From Saprospiraceae bacterium (GTDB lineage: Bacteria > Bacteroidota > Bacteroidia > Chitinophagales > Saprospiraceae): a DNA stretch of 36,070 nucleotides. Positions 8,801 through 19,300 of the stretch are shown piece by piece; position 1 is the stretch's first letter, and each line of letters starts with the position of its first letter. A program made the translations under genes and the position numbers. The notes under the pieces were generated by a model that worked only from the letters and a program-made list of their open reading frames with translations, searched no databases and was not told the DNA's origin. The stretch covers positions 1 to 36,070 of the forward strand of contig JADLHT010000008.1 in assembly GCA_020848695.1 (NCBI GenBank), written 5' to 3'.

Positions 8801-11800
8801 TGAATCGGGTAAAAATGGTTTGGTACAGCTATTAACTGTAATATCTGCAGGAAATGTAATTTTTGTTCCAACAGGATCCAATACCAATATTTTCTGATCA
8901 AAGAAAAATGATTGTGACTGAACACACCTACTAAATACATTCCATCTCCTTACAAAAAGTCTGGTTGAAGGTCTGGATGGTAATTCCCTATCTGAATAAG
9001 TTAAAGCGATGTCGCCTCCATAAGAACATACACGTGGTACTCCACCAATTCTAGCCGTATCAATAGATCCATCACAATTATCAACTGTAATGGAATCTGA
9101 AGGCCATTGAATATCTGCGTTAGTTAAATTAGTTGTAACGTCTATATTCTGAGTGAAATTGATAACATCATTCGAATTTGGACACAAGAACTGAACAGTC
9201 CAATTTCTCTGAATTCTGTAACAGATGTTCGGGATATTTCTAACTATAATATCTTGATGTGTAACTTGCTTATTATCACAAATACACAAGCCGAAAACCG
9301 GAAAAGAATTTATAACATTTGGATCTGTATTTCTGTTACAGGAACTTATTGTAAGATCAGTAGGTCTATGCAAGCAACCACAATAATTTACATTGTTGTT
9401 ATCCTGAACATCGATAAAAGTTTCACAACAATCTTGTTGTCCATTACTAGCTGTAACGCATAATAAGACAGTTCTTCTTCCTATACTGTCACAATCATAT
9501 GTTATACTGTGGACAGAGCTATCCCTTCCGAAAGATAATGTGAGGCTGTTTCCACAAGGATGATTTGATCCCTGATCCACATCCTTTGCCCATACAGTAG
9601 CAAACTCTCCATCAATTCTTCCGTCTTGATTAAGATCCATTCCTTCCAATCCAACTGCAATTCCTTTTTTACAATAAGCTGATGGTTTTTTTGCATTGAT
9701 CAGTTCAAAGTCTTTCTCACAAACCGACTTATTGCCGCAACGATCCTCAAATATATACTTTATTCTATGCTTTCCAAGTCTATAAGTTCCTGTCGCATCT
9801 ATAGTACTTCCTGTTCCATGAACTATGTAATCAATTCTACTGTCTCTGTCTAAATCTATTTCATAACTATTGACTAGATCTAAATCATCCGTGCAATCAT
9901 CGGAAGCCGTAGCTATTAAACCTATTCTTGCAGTAAAACATGAGCTGTCCTGAGTCAATACCTTTTGTTCTTCACAACCGGACAATATATTCGGTGCACT
10001 TTTGTTGTGGGATTTAATAACCTGCTGGTGTTCATAGATAATTGGAATTCCTGTTCTATAATCTTTAAACCGACACCAGTTGATAATTTTCCATTTGCGC
10101 AAAATTTTAAAACATGCATCAGAACCAGAAACAAATCTAAACTCATGGTCTTCATAACTTACGCCAACCAAATCACACTTATCCTCTTTTATTCTTGGTC
10201 TATATTTTTCATTCAAATTGTTTGCTGCCAATATCGATAAATTACAAATTGATGTATCAAGATCAGAAGGCCAGACTATATCAGATTCTTCAAACGGATC
10301 ACTGTTGATCACACTAATGGTTTGAATACAGGTATCAACGCCAAACGTATTTCCGGCTGTAAAAATTCTATAAATGAATCCTTCCCTGCATTGATTAATA
10401 TCAAAACTATCTTTTTCGTTTACGATTACCTTACAATTATCTGATGCTGTCGCTACTCCAAACTCAGACAAATCATTTGGATTAAAATGATAATCACATT
10501 CAATGGTAATATCGTGAGGACAAGAAATATGAGGAACCGTTTTATCTTGAACCTCAACCTGCACCATACAAGTATTTGAGTTGCCTTCTTCGTCTGTCAC
10601 TACAAAAAGTACGGTTACAAGTTGTCCTATATCCTGACAACAAAATCCAACACTATCTCTTAGGACTGAATCCTTAATATTACAATTAGACCCATTGTCC
10701 ATCCTTCTTACCTTCATTGATTTCAGGTGACAATTATCATAGGATCCATCATCAAAAACAGAGGCAGGAACCCAGGCCTCACCAAATCGATCAAGACTTA
10801 CTGTTGTCTCCCGATCACATTGTGCTATGGGTGCTGCCTTATCAATAACATTTACATTAAAGTAGCATTCAGAAACATTGTAACAATCATCAAACGCTTC
10901 CACTCTGATTACATGATTACCGGTTGGTAATTTGATAAATCCTCCTGTGAAGTTTTTAATAAATCCTCCGGGATAATTTAAGATAAGATGAACACCATTG
11001 TTACAGCTGTCTATAACCTGGATAGGTGGAATGTATACATTGGCTTCACAAAGCGTAGAACTGGTAAAAAATTCTTTGTCGTAAGGACAATGAATTACAG
11101 GAGCTTCATTGTCAACAATTTCGATTAACTGATTATAAGTAATGATACGGGATGTGTTACAATACCAAATGACAATTTTCCAAACTCTGTTTACTTTCTT
11201 AACACAATTGCTACCCGGAGAAATAAAATCATCAAAAGTTATTGAATAATCACAATACTTAATATCCTTATTAGGATAAAGAGAATGTCCAAAATAAGTT
11301 GGCACACCTGTTAAGACTGGATCCGGTCTTCCTAATGAATCATATTTTACCTTGCCGCACAATAAATGGGAATGATCAATTTGAGTGAGCGAATCCGGAA
11401 AATCGATAGAGTCAAAAACTATTCTCTTAAGAAAGTAATCGGCATTACACACTGAAGAAAGATTACCCGATGCATCTTTTGCCTGATATCTTCTGTGTAC
11501 TATTTTCGAATACAATGCATTACAAGGAGTACTTTCTATCGTCTCAGAAAGTAATATTTTCTGAACCTTGGAGTCGCAATTATCATAAGTAAATGGACCC
11601 AGATGTGATCTGATTCTTGTACAATCTATTGTATCATTCTGACAAACTATTGTAGGTGGAATTTTATCTTCCACTGTAATTTTTGACCAACAGGAATTTC
11701 CATTACAAGTGTTTATCACTTTAGCAACTAAAGGAATGCTATTAACATGACTGTAATTAACCGTATTATTAGGAACCAAAGATCCATCCTTATTAAAAAT

Positions 11801-13042
11801 CATAACTGAATAGGAATTGAAATCATATGGACCTCCAACTAAAAGTTGTTTTGCAGTAACTGTTGCTTCGCAATTATAATTTAAGGAGATTTGAGCATTA
11901 CCAATACAAAAAACATTGCCAGATGTATTGCCTATGGTAACCGGAATTACCAATGGCTCTAAGCAATAATTTCCATTCGTTTCAATAACTTCCAGATAAT
12001 AAGTACTTCCAACGGATCCATTCCAGCTTACTATGACAGAATTTTTTGTTGGATCGCTTAATATGATTCCGCCTGCAGACAAATTCCAGTTATAAGTACT
12101 TCCAGGTCTTGATTTAACGGTGTATCTTACTGAAGAAGACGCACAGACATTGTTAGACGATTCAAGAACAATTGGTTTGTCATAATGGCAACGAAACCGA
12201 CCTAAGCTTACTTTATCACCATAATTATTTTCAAGTATGATATCAAAACCAATTCCCGATACAAAAATTCCAGACAATCCATATACAGCAGTAGAATCTG
12301 AAACACTTATTAGACTCAATATAGTACCAGACGGTCCTGTTGTAAATGGTATCGGCGAAGCCGGTGGTGGAAAACTAGTATTTGAATAAAATCCTGAAAC
12401 ATATCGGATAAACCAGGTTTCGTTCTTGCCTGAAGTTAATCTCAGATTTGTAGAAAACTGTCCATTACCTGGCAGGCTTGCATTATTTAAACATACACAT
12501 CCTGTAGTCGTTAAATCCCTTGATATAGGTCCGGATTCAAGAACTGATGTATAAAGAATACTCTGTTCATCCAACAATGAATTAGATGTATTCAGGTTTG
12601 GATCAGTCAATTCCGTATTATAGAAGTCACCGTATTTATTTCTATTTATTAAAATATCTTGATTAACTTCCTTCTCCTGCGCTAGCACTATTTTTAAACT
12701 AGAGGTTAAGGATGAAGTTTTATTCGGAACTGCATTTATATAATATGTATTTCCGGATGACAAATCATTAAATGAATATCGGCCATAGACGTTTGTCATG
12801 GCTGAAGAAACCCACTCATATTTACTATCTAAAATATAAATAGGAATAAATAACAACTTTGAATGCAAAGTTGTCTTTTGCTCTAAAGAAATGACATTTC
12901 CAGACAAATTTGAAAGCTGATCAGCAGAATGTGCAGATAGCTGAATGGCTGTAAAAGCAATACAAATTTGGAATGAAAGGATTGACCTAAGGCAAGGTAG
13001 CCAATTCAATAGTGTTTTAGAATCTAATTGTAGATTTCTCAT
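5804..13042 (-). CDS. Giant T9SS-secreted HYR/dockerin-like protein, 2412 residues
   Basis: A secreted or surface protein of unknown function. Order of parts: signal peptide (about residues 18-40, ending SAHSA); a carboxypeptidase-regulatory-like domain (about 45-125); a cysteine-rich body from CVCLNN near 180 with HYR-like domains (for example PPSITCARDLTIDC) and at least seven R-x-W modules; acidic calcium-type loops such as DLNQDGRIDGE; a second regulatory-like domain near 2000; a dockerin-like pair (about 2057-2114, each with a D.N/D loop followed by a leucine-rich helix); a cohesin-like beta domain (about 2180-2295); and a T9SS type A sorting domain from LYQNIPNPF (about 2329) to the end, KKMLMID. 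From about residue 180 onward it is collinear with the protein encoded at 13360-24615, so the two are duplicates. The body probably forms a long disulfide-stabilised rod on the surface. ATG start at 13042 lies 2 bases after the conserved AACTTGCGTTT block. Confidence 0.85.
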   Translation of the reverse strand: MRNLQLDSKTLLNWLPCLRSILSFQICIAFTAIQLSAHSADQLSNLSGNVISLEQKTTLHSKLLFIPIYILDSKYEWVSSAMTNVYGRYSFNDLSSGNTYYINAVPNKTSSLTSSLKIVLAQEKEVNQDILINRNKYGDFYNTELTDPNLNTSNSLLDEQSILYTSVLESGPISRDLTTTGCVCLNNASLPGNGQFSTNLRLTSGKNETWFIRYVSGFYSNTSFPPPASPIPFTTGPSGTILSLISVSDSTAVYGLSGIFVSGIGFDIILENNYGDKVSLGRFRCHYDKPIVLESSNNVCASSSVRYTVKSRPGSTYNWNLSAGGIILSDPTKNSVIVSWNGSVGSTYYLEVIETNGNYCLEPLVIPVTIGNTSGNVFCIGNAQISLNYNCEATVTAKQLLVGGPYDFNSYSVMIFNKDGSLVPNNTVNYSHVNSIPLVAKVINTCNGNSCWSKITVEDKIPPTIVCQNDTIDCTRIRSHLGPFTYDNCDSKVQKILLSETIESTPCNALYSKIVHRRYQAKDASGNLSSVCNADYFLKRIVFDSIDFPDSLTQIDHSHLLCGKVKYDSLGRPDPVLTGVPTYFGHSLYPNKDIKYCDYSITFDDFISPGSNCVKKVNRVWKIVIWYCNTSRIITYNQLIEIVDNEAPVIHCPYDKEFFTSSTLCEANVYIPPIQVIDSCNNGVHLILNYPGGFIKNFTGGFIKLPTGNHVIRVEAFDDCYNVSECYFNVNVIDKAAPIAQCDRETTVSLDRFGEAWVPASVFDDGSYDNCHLKSMKVRRMDNGSNCNIKDSVLRDSVGFCCQDIGQLVTVLFVVTDEEGNSNTCMVQVEVQDKTVPHISCPHDITIECDYHFNPNDLSEFGVATASDNCKVIVNEKDSFDINQCREGFIYRIFTAGNTFGVDTCIQTISVINSDPFEESDIVWPSDLDTSICNLSILAANNLNEKYRPRIKEDKCDLVGVSYEDHEFRFVSGSDACFKILRKWKIINWCRFKDYRTGIPIIYEHQQVIKSHNKSAPNILSGCEEQKVLTQDSSCFTARIGLIATASDDCTDDLDLVNSYEIDLDRDSRIDYIVHGTGSTIDATGTYRLGKHRIKYIFEDRCGNKSVCEKDFELINAKKPSAYCKKGIAVGLEGMDLNQDGRIDGEFATVWAKDVDQGSNHPCGNSLTLSFGRDSSVHSITYDCDSIGRRTVLLCVTASNGQQDCCETFIDVQDNNNVNYCGCLHRPTDLTISSCNRNTDPNVINSFPVFGLCICDNKQVTHQDIIVRNIPNICYRIQRNWTVQFLCPNSNDVINFTQNIDVTTNLTNADIQWPSDSITVDNCDGSIDTARIGGVPRVCSYGGDIALTYSDRELPSRPSTRLFVRRWNVFSRCVQSQSFFFDQKILVLDPVGTKITFPADITVNSCTKPFLPDSLNGFPKTACGCDSITNTYRDDTLRNNPEFCYQLVRTWNVRVRCRPVIDTLFVGTQRIFRDVNLNPADIIWPIDTFRSFSCTINNNPDRTGRPSLRSNYCGLVSFNFVDSIVSNALCSTVRRTWSARNSCSATQLFTHTQILISLNQGVMSLNCPPNITVNADSNACGAIVSLNTPTLNNACNLGVNISNNAPQIYPVGLTNVIWTARDSCNHIARCTMSVTVIENRPPSITCARDLTIDCSENTQNLAAFGNPIGTDNCPGLTIRDSVIRNTNICGLGTIDRFSIATDASGNRASCLQVITIELNDPLDSLEVNWPKSPINVGECAFFDPGITGTPNVSQGAASCFRIRVSFTDTAFCVPGNCEVNRRWEVFDTCSNNILRFTQVIHRDDTIPPTIVGFKDSITIFATDTSCSGFVQIKASVTNCDSNDITLTNDSQFGGNGQDDASGFYPSGRTEVTFTAEDGCCNRSSKSIVITVIDTSAPEVTCKKVVKVIGDNGCAIFNANEFVVAKEDNCSPPAKIMVSFDENNFNDTIRTICCDSINPRDSQFTKLVRVYFKDESGNISLCESLLQAIDQFRICRGGNLNTVSVYGIISSRANKNMPDVPVELVSNNTLSTRSNYGGYYAFGNMAKGSSSQLKPSLNIDPLEGVSTYDIVLIQQHILGRKIFNDPTKFIAADVNNSRTVTSADISELRKLILGNINQFSKNDSWRFILSTYQFANPNEPLSENWTEVYSINDLQSNLEVNFKSIKIGDIDDSQKYSSVRDGIISRSNNVINLRIKNESLNVNEETTIVFKIENAEHLLGAQAFIQLDSRFLSLLNIDWNNSLNLTSEHISQSSLQQGVIKFSWLNLRSYKDLAIAVRVRAKDKIILANHIAIKDDHFKSEAYSVSGDILPLELVSEPVSESSDSDQSVVLYQNIPNPFNQATKIPFALSTATELTLEIFDIHSKLMYSKKNFYQKGYHEFEILKSDLPKSGLYYYQIHTSTVHLNKKMLMID

Positions 13043-13044
13043 TG

Positions 13045-13124
13045 AAACGCAAGTTGTAGTTTAAATCAATTTTATTTAATTATCTACCGAATTCCGGTAA
13101 ATACCAAAATCGACTTGCGCTAAA
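13045..13124 (-). promoter_or_regulatory. Conserved leader with inverted repeat before the 2412-residue gene
   Basis: Two blocks are shared with the leader of the neighbouring giant gene: AAACGCAAGTT at 13045-13055 (plus-strand reading) and TCGACTTGCGCTAAA at 13110-13124. CGCAAGT and ACTTGCG are inverted copies of each other and could pair in the mRNA, closing a loop of about 57 bases that ends right at the start codon. Inside the loop, TACCGAATTCCGGTA at 13085-13099 makes a second small hairpin. It could be an RNA element controlling translation or a DNA operator. Confidence 0.5.
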
Positions 13125-13163
13125 GAGTAAAAGTGGGATGAGTCTTATTACTAAAACTCGATG

Positions 13164-13171
13164 CAAACATA
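13164..13171 (-). promoter_or_regulatory. -7 box TATGTTTG of the 2412-residue gene
   Basis: On the minus strand this reads TATGTTTG, an exact TAnnTTTG match. The same box in the same sequence context (GCAAACATATT on the plus strand) occurs upstream of the other giant gene at 24739-24746. The distance to the ATG predicts a leader of about 115 bases. Confidence 0.6.
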
Positions 13172-13256
13172 TTACAATTTATTAATATATAGAAATAATA
13201 TATAAAAAAAAATTAAATGTGTAATTGAGTATTAATTAAATCTTTATTATATGTTG

Positions 13257-13292
13257 ATTAATAAATATTTATATATATAAATATTTATTAAT
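13257..13292. repeat. Perfect 36-bp AT palindrome
   Basis: The half-site ATTAATAAATATTTATAT (13257-13274) is followed directly by its exact reverse complement (13275-13292) with no spacer. It lies between the terminator of the 3751-residue gene and the promoter of the 2412-residue gene. It contains only A and T, could extrude as a cruciform, and has no obvious terminator function because no U tract follows. Confidence 0.85.
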
Positions 13293-13302
13293 GTAAATAA
13301 AA

Positions 13303-13338
13303 AAAGGCAGCATAATGCCTTGTGATTATGCTACCTTT
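13303..13338 (-). terminator. Rho-independent terminator of the 3751-residue gene
   Basis: AAAGGCAGCATAA (13303-13315) and TTATGCTACCTTT (13326-13338) form a 13-bp stem with one G-U wobble in the minus-strand RNA and a 10-base loop. The A run at 13298-13305 supplies the U tract. It lies just downstream of the stop codon at 13360. Confidence 0.85.
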
Positions 13339-13359
13339 AAATAAAATTGCTATTTAAAC

Positions 13360-16300
13360 TTAATTCTTTAAGATCATTTTTCTTACAAAAATCTGCTCTC
13401 CATCTTCAATTTTATAAATATAGATTCCTTCAGATAGAAACTCTTTTCTGGAAACTTCAATATAATTCATTCCAGGTATCAGATTAATAATTTTGTTGAT
13501 TATTCGTTTACCATTGATATCATAGACATTAAAAACACTTGAACATGGTTTAAGAGACTCTACTGGAATTAAAGTCTTGTCTGAGAATGGATTTGGAATA
13601 TTCTGATACAGTACAATTGTATTGGAAGAAACTATACTTGTACTTCCCTCATTTTTAAGTACAAGTTTGGTAAACTCTCCATTCTTATTGTAAGCTTCCG
13701 AAAGCAAACATTCATTGTCAAAATCAAACAAATCAGCTGAATTGCAATTTTCAATGGCCTCAAGCTGAATATTTATAATCCAGTCTTTTGAACTTCCATT
13801 AGCAATCCAGGAGAATTTGATTAGTCCTTGACTTAATAGTTGTGTCCCAATTGACTCTTGACTGAGTGGGCCTTCAGAATCAATTTTTAAATCTACAATT
13901 TTTACTTTTTGAAGATCTGTTCTTATACAACCTTGTGCGCCAAGATAATCTCTATAACTATCAAATCGAATAAATACCGACTTAATTTCACCTTTCTTGA
14001 GATTGACATTTTCTAAAGTCATTGGCACAATCTGAGAATTTCTGGACTTAATTTCCTGCAATCCTGAAAATTTCTGTGAATCATCGACGTCGCCAACTTT
14101 GATCCCTTTAAAGCTTACAAAAACATTATCTCTTAGTACAGGAACAAAATACTCCTCAGGAAAATCTTCACTCAATGGATTTTCGGCATGAATAAAGTTA
14201 TATTCTGAATTTATAAATCGCCAGGATCTATTATTGCTAAAGTTTTCCTTATACCCTAAAATTAATTTTCTAATCTCACTGATATCGGAAGAAGTAATTG
14301 TTTTAGTTCTATTTACGTCCGCAGCTATAAACTGATATGGATCTTTAAACAATTTTTTACCAAGAATATGATTCTGAATCAAGACGATATCATAAGTAGT
14401 AACTCCGTCTAAAGGATCTATATCAAGAGTAGGCCTCAAGGTATAAGTTCCTCCCATCGGCAATTCCTTAAAGGCATAGATTCCGTTATAATCTGACTTA
14501 GATTGAAGGCTACTTTGACTTATTAAGTCTATTGGAACTCCCGCCATTTTCTGATCTTTCCTACTGGACAGATAACCACTGATTCCAGCCTGAACAAAAT
14601 TACTGCAGAAGAAATTTGGATCGGAGACTCTGATCAGTGTTTCACAAGAACTAACATTTCCGGACTTATCCTTAATATAAATTTTAATTGATTTAAAATA
14701 CTCTCTGTTGGCATCTAATGAATCACAACAAATTAATCTTACGGTATCATTAAAATCTGTTGGACTAAATGATATCATAAGCATACTGTTCATTGTACAG
14801 TTGTCTCCTTTCATCACAATAAATTCATTTGCATGAACCTCAACACAGCCAACATCTGGAATTGTCCTGTGTACTTTTTTACAAGTTACAAAAGGGGCCA
14901 CAGTGTCTGTGACGGTAATGTTGATCGTCTTAGTAGAGACATTGCAACAACCATCAGTAGCTGTAAAAGTAACCTGTGTTGTGCCTTCTGGATAAATACC
15001 TGAGGCATCTTCCAGCCCATTGCCTCCGAAACTAGAATTATTCGTAATGACGATTTCTAATGAATCACAATTATCAACAAAGGCTTTTATGTTCAGAAAA
15101 CCAGAACAAGTAGTATCATTTGCAAAAATTGAAGTATCCTTAATCCCCAGAATATTAGGAGCATTGTTATCATCAATCTTGATTTGCTGTACATACATAA
15201 ATTGTGTATTTGTACAACTATCTAAAACAGTCCACTTTCGATTAATCTGACAATTTCCTGGAACACAGAATGAGGAATCTTTAAAGGATACAGAAATTCT
15301 AAAACAACTTGCAACACCTACATCAACAGATGGAACTCCGGTATTGGAAGGATTGGTATCACCGCATTCAGGAACTAGAATTGGCGATTGAGGCCAATTG
15401 ATTTCCAGACTATCCAATGGATCATTGTTATTAACAACAATACTCTGAAGACAGCTTGTACGATTACCGGATGCGTCTGTGGCAGTAAAAAATCTTTTGA
15501 TATCCCCAATTCCGCAAATATTTAAATTAGTTACAACACTATCGATGATTGCAACTCCAGGGCAATTATCCGTGGCAGTAGCTCTTCCAAATACAGATAA
15601 ATTATTCAAGTTTGAACTACATTCTACAGTAGTATCATTTGGACAATTAATTACTGGAGGAATATTTTCAACAACAGTTACTGTAGTTGTACATCGAGCA
15701 ATGTGATTACAGGTATCAACAGCAGTATAGATAACATTAGTAAGTCCGACTGGGAAAACAGTTGGCGCATTATTGCTAAGGCTTATCCCAAAATTACAAG
15801 GACTAGTAAGGACCGGAGGCACCAAGGTCACAATTGCTCCACATAGATTTGGATCAGCATTTACAGTAATATTTGGTGGACAGGATAAGTTTATTGTTCC
15901 TTGATTATAATTAATAATAATTTGTTCTCTTGTAAATACTTGTGATGCACTGCAGGTATTTCGAACAGTCCAGGTTCTTCGAATTGTACTACAAGTTGAA
16001 TTCTGAACTACAACATCATTGAAAACAATATTTATCAAATTACAAAAATCAGAACTTAATACTGGTCTTCCGGTTCTATTTGGACTGGTATTAACCAAGC
16101 AGGTATAGGATTTAAAGGTATCGGCAGGCCAGATTATATCATTTGCTTCAAGATTTATATCCACAACAATTCTTTGTATTCCGAAAAATGTAGTATCGAT
16201 CTGCGGACGACATCTCGCCCTTACATTCCAATTCCTTTCAACCAGATAGCAAATCTCTCCAATTGTAGTTATTGTATCATCTTTATAAGCAATTAAAGTT

Positions 16301-19300
16301 GAATCACAGCCACATTGGACCTGCGGATATCCATTCAAGGAATCAGGTAACAAAGGTTTGCGACAATCATTTACTGTTATGTCAGGAGGATATGTAACAC
16401 CTACTCCACCACCCGTTCTTACAATTATGATTTGATTGTAGAAGTAAGATTGTAATGGATTGCAGTTGCTGAATACATTCCATATTCTTCTAACTACTCT
16501 GACATTATTTCCAGGCGGCAATTCTTCATCTCTAAATGAACTTACTACATTTCCTTTATAATAACAAAAATGCGGCGAACCTCCTGTGACAGATGTATCA
16601 ATAGATCCAACACAATCATTAATTATTACTGAGTCTTGTGGCCACTGAATATCTGATTCCTGAAGATTTGTTGTAACATCGATTATTTGTTTAAACTTAA
16701 AGCTGCTATTATCATTAATACAAAAGAATTCTACTGTCCAATTTCGTTCAATTCTATAGCAGATTCCAGGAAAATTGAAAATGATTTCATCAGTATTCGA
16801 AACTTTAGATGAATCACAGGCACATGAGTTAACAGTTGGTATCGAATTTATTTTGAACGGATCGGTTTCCAACAAACAATCACTGATAACCAGATCAAGT
16901 GGTCGTTTTACACAACCACAGAGATCGGTGTTGTTATTATCCTGAACTTCAACGAATGTTTCACAGCAATCCTGCTTACCATTTGATGCAGTAACACATA
17001 ATAAAACAGTATTTCTACCTATGTTCCTGCAATCAAATGTTATACTATGCTTGCTTGAATCCTGCCCGAAGGACAAAGTAAGATCATATCCACATGGATG
17101 GTTAGATCCCTGATCCAAATCGCTTGCCCAAATTGTTGCATACTCACCATCTATTATTCCATTACCATCCAAATCCATTGGCTCAATACCTACAGCCACT
17201 CCTTTTTTACAATATGCAGACGGCAATTTCGAATTTACAATTTCGAATGTATTTTCACAACTTGTTTTATTCCCACATTTATCTTCGAAAATATACTTTA
17301 CTCGATGCGTTCCTAACTTATAAAATCCACTTGCATCAATCCTTGAGCCTACCCCAGAAGATGTATAGTCAATCCTTCCATCTGAATCAAGATCGATTTC
17401 ATAACGATGTATCAATTCTTCATTAGGAGTACAATCATCTTCCGCTTCGGAAGTTAAGACTACATTAGCGCCATAACAGGAAGTATCATTATCTTCAAAT
17501 TTGAGAAGTTCACAACCTGATAAAATTCTTGGTCCGGCAATATTGTGTGCTTTAAGAATTTGTACGTGTTCATATATTAGTGGCAATCCCAACTTGATTT
17601 CGCTTGATCTACACCAATTGATAATCCGCCACTTTCTTAGTATTTTGAAACATGCATCGCTACCTGTAACAAATCTGAATACTTGATCTTCATAATTAAC
17701 TCCTACCAGATCACAATGATCTTCATTAATAATAGGACGATATGAAGATCCTAGTTTCTCCGGAGATAAAGCATCTACGAAACAGGTTACCGAATCAACG
17801 TCTTCAGGCCAAATAATATTCGACTCATTAAATGGCTCATCATTTATTATTGAAATTCGCTGAGTACATACGTCTAATCCAAAACTATTTCCGGCCATAA
17901 ATATTCTGTCTATATATCCTTCATTGCATTGATTAATACTAATGCTGTCAACTTCAGTAATAGTTACAGTACAATTATCAGAAACTTGAGCTGATCCAAA
18001 GCTTGTCAGATTATTTAAGTCAATATGTTGATCACAATCAATAGTAACATTGTGTGGACAAGTCACATGTGGGATGGTTTTGTCCTGAACCTCAACTTGA
18101 ACCATACAAGTATTAAGGTTTCCGCTTTCATCAGAAACCTGAAGCATAACTGTTACGAGCTGGTCAAGATCAGCACAACAAAATTCGATAGAATCCCTGA
18201 AAACTCTGGAATCAATATTACAAGGTCCTCCATCATCCATTCTTCTTGCTTTGAATGATTTTAGATGGCAGTTATCATAGGAACCATCATCAAAAACGGA
18301 TGCCGGAACCCAGGCTCTTCCGAAGCGATCGAGGCTTATCGCAGTTTCTTTATCACATTGTACTGTTGGAGGAACATTATCTATAACTGTAACATTAAAT
18401 GAACATTTAGATTGATTGTAACAGTTATCGCTTGCATTAATAAATATTTCATTTTCACCTACCGGTAGATTAATAAATCCACCTACAAAATTTTTAACTA
18501 TTCCACCTGAATAGGTCAACGTTATATTAACACCATTATTACAGCTGTCCAATGCGCTAATAGGACTAATATAAACATTAGCGCCGCACTCAGCAGAATT
18601 TGCAAATACTTCCTTATCGTATGGACATTGTATTACAGGTGCTTCAATATCTCTTATCTCGATTAATTGATTGTAAACTCTTTGTTCAAATGTTGTACAA
18701 TACCAAATTGTCAACTTCCAGACTCTGTTTACTTTCTTTATACATTGCGAAGTGGAAATTACGTAATCATCAAATGAAGTAGCAAAATCACAATACTTCA
18801 AATCTGAGTTAGGAAAAAGTGATTGCTCATGGTATAAAGGTACTCCTGTATAATTCGGATCAGGCCTTCCCAAAGAATCTTTTGGATAATCACCACATAC
18901 TAATGAATTATGATTCGACAAAGTAAGTGAATCCGGAAAAACCACAGAATCTAATTCAATTCTCTTTAAAAAATAATCTGAGTTACATATTTTCGAAAGA
19001 TTTCCGGAGGCATCCTTTGCTTGAAATTTTCGATGTACAATTTTTGAATACAATGGGTTGCAGGGTGTGTTTTCTATGGTTTCAGAAAGTAAATTTAATA
19101 TCGGATGCAAGTCACAATTATCAAATACAAGGGGTCCCAAATGAGATTTCATTCTCGTGCAATCAATGGTATCATTTAAACATTGAACAACAGGCGGCAA
19201 TTTATCTTCCACACGTATCCAAGTCCAGCATGAATTTCCGCTGCAAGTATTAATAACTTTTGCCATGAGCGGGGATTTACTGACATGATCATAAGTAACT

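Noticed and set aside
13257-13292. Replication origin or phage attachment site at the AT palindrome
   Set aside because: There are no DnaA boxes, no replication genes, no integrase and no duplicated flank; only the palindrome itself is supported.
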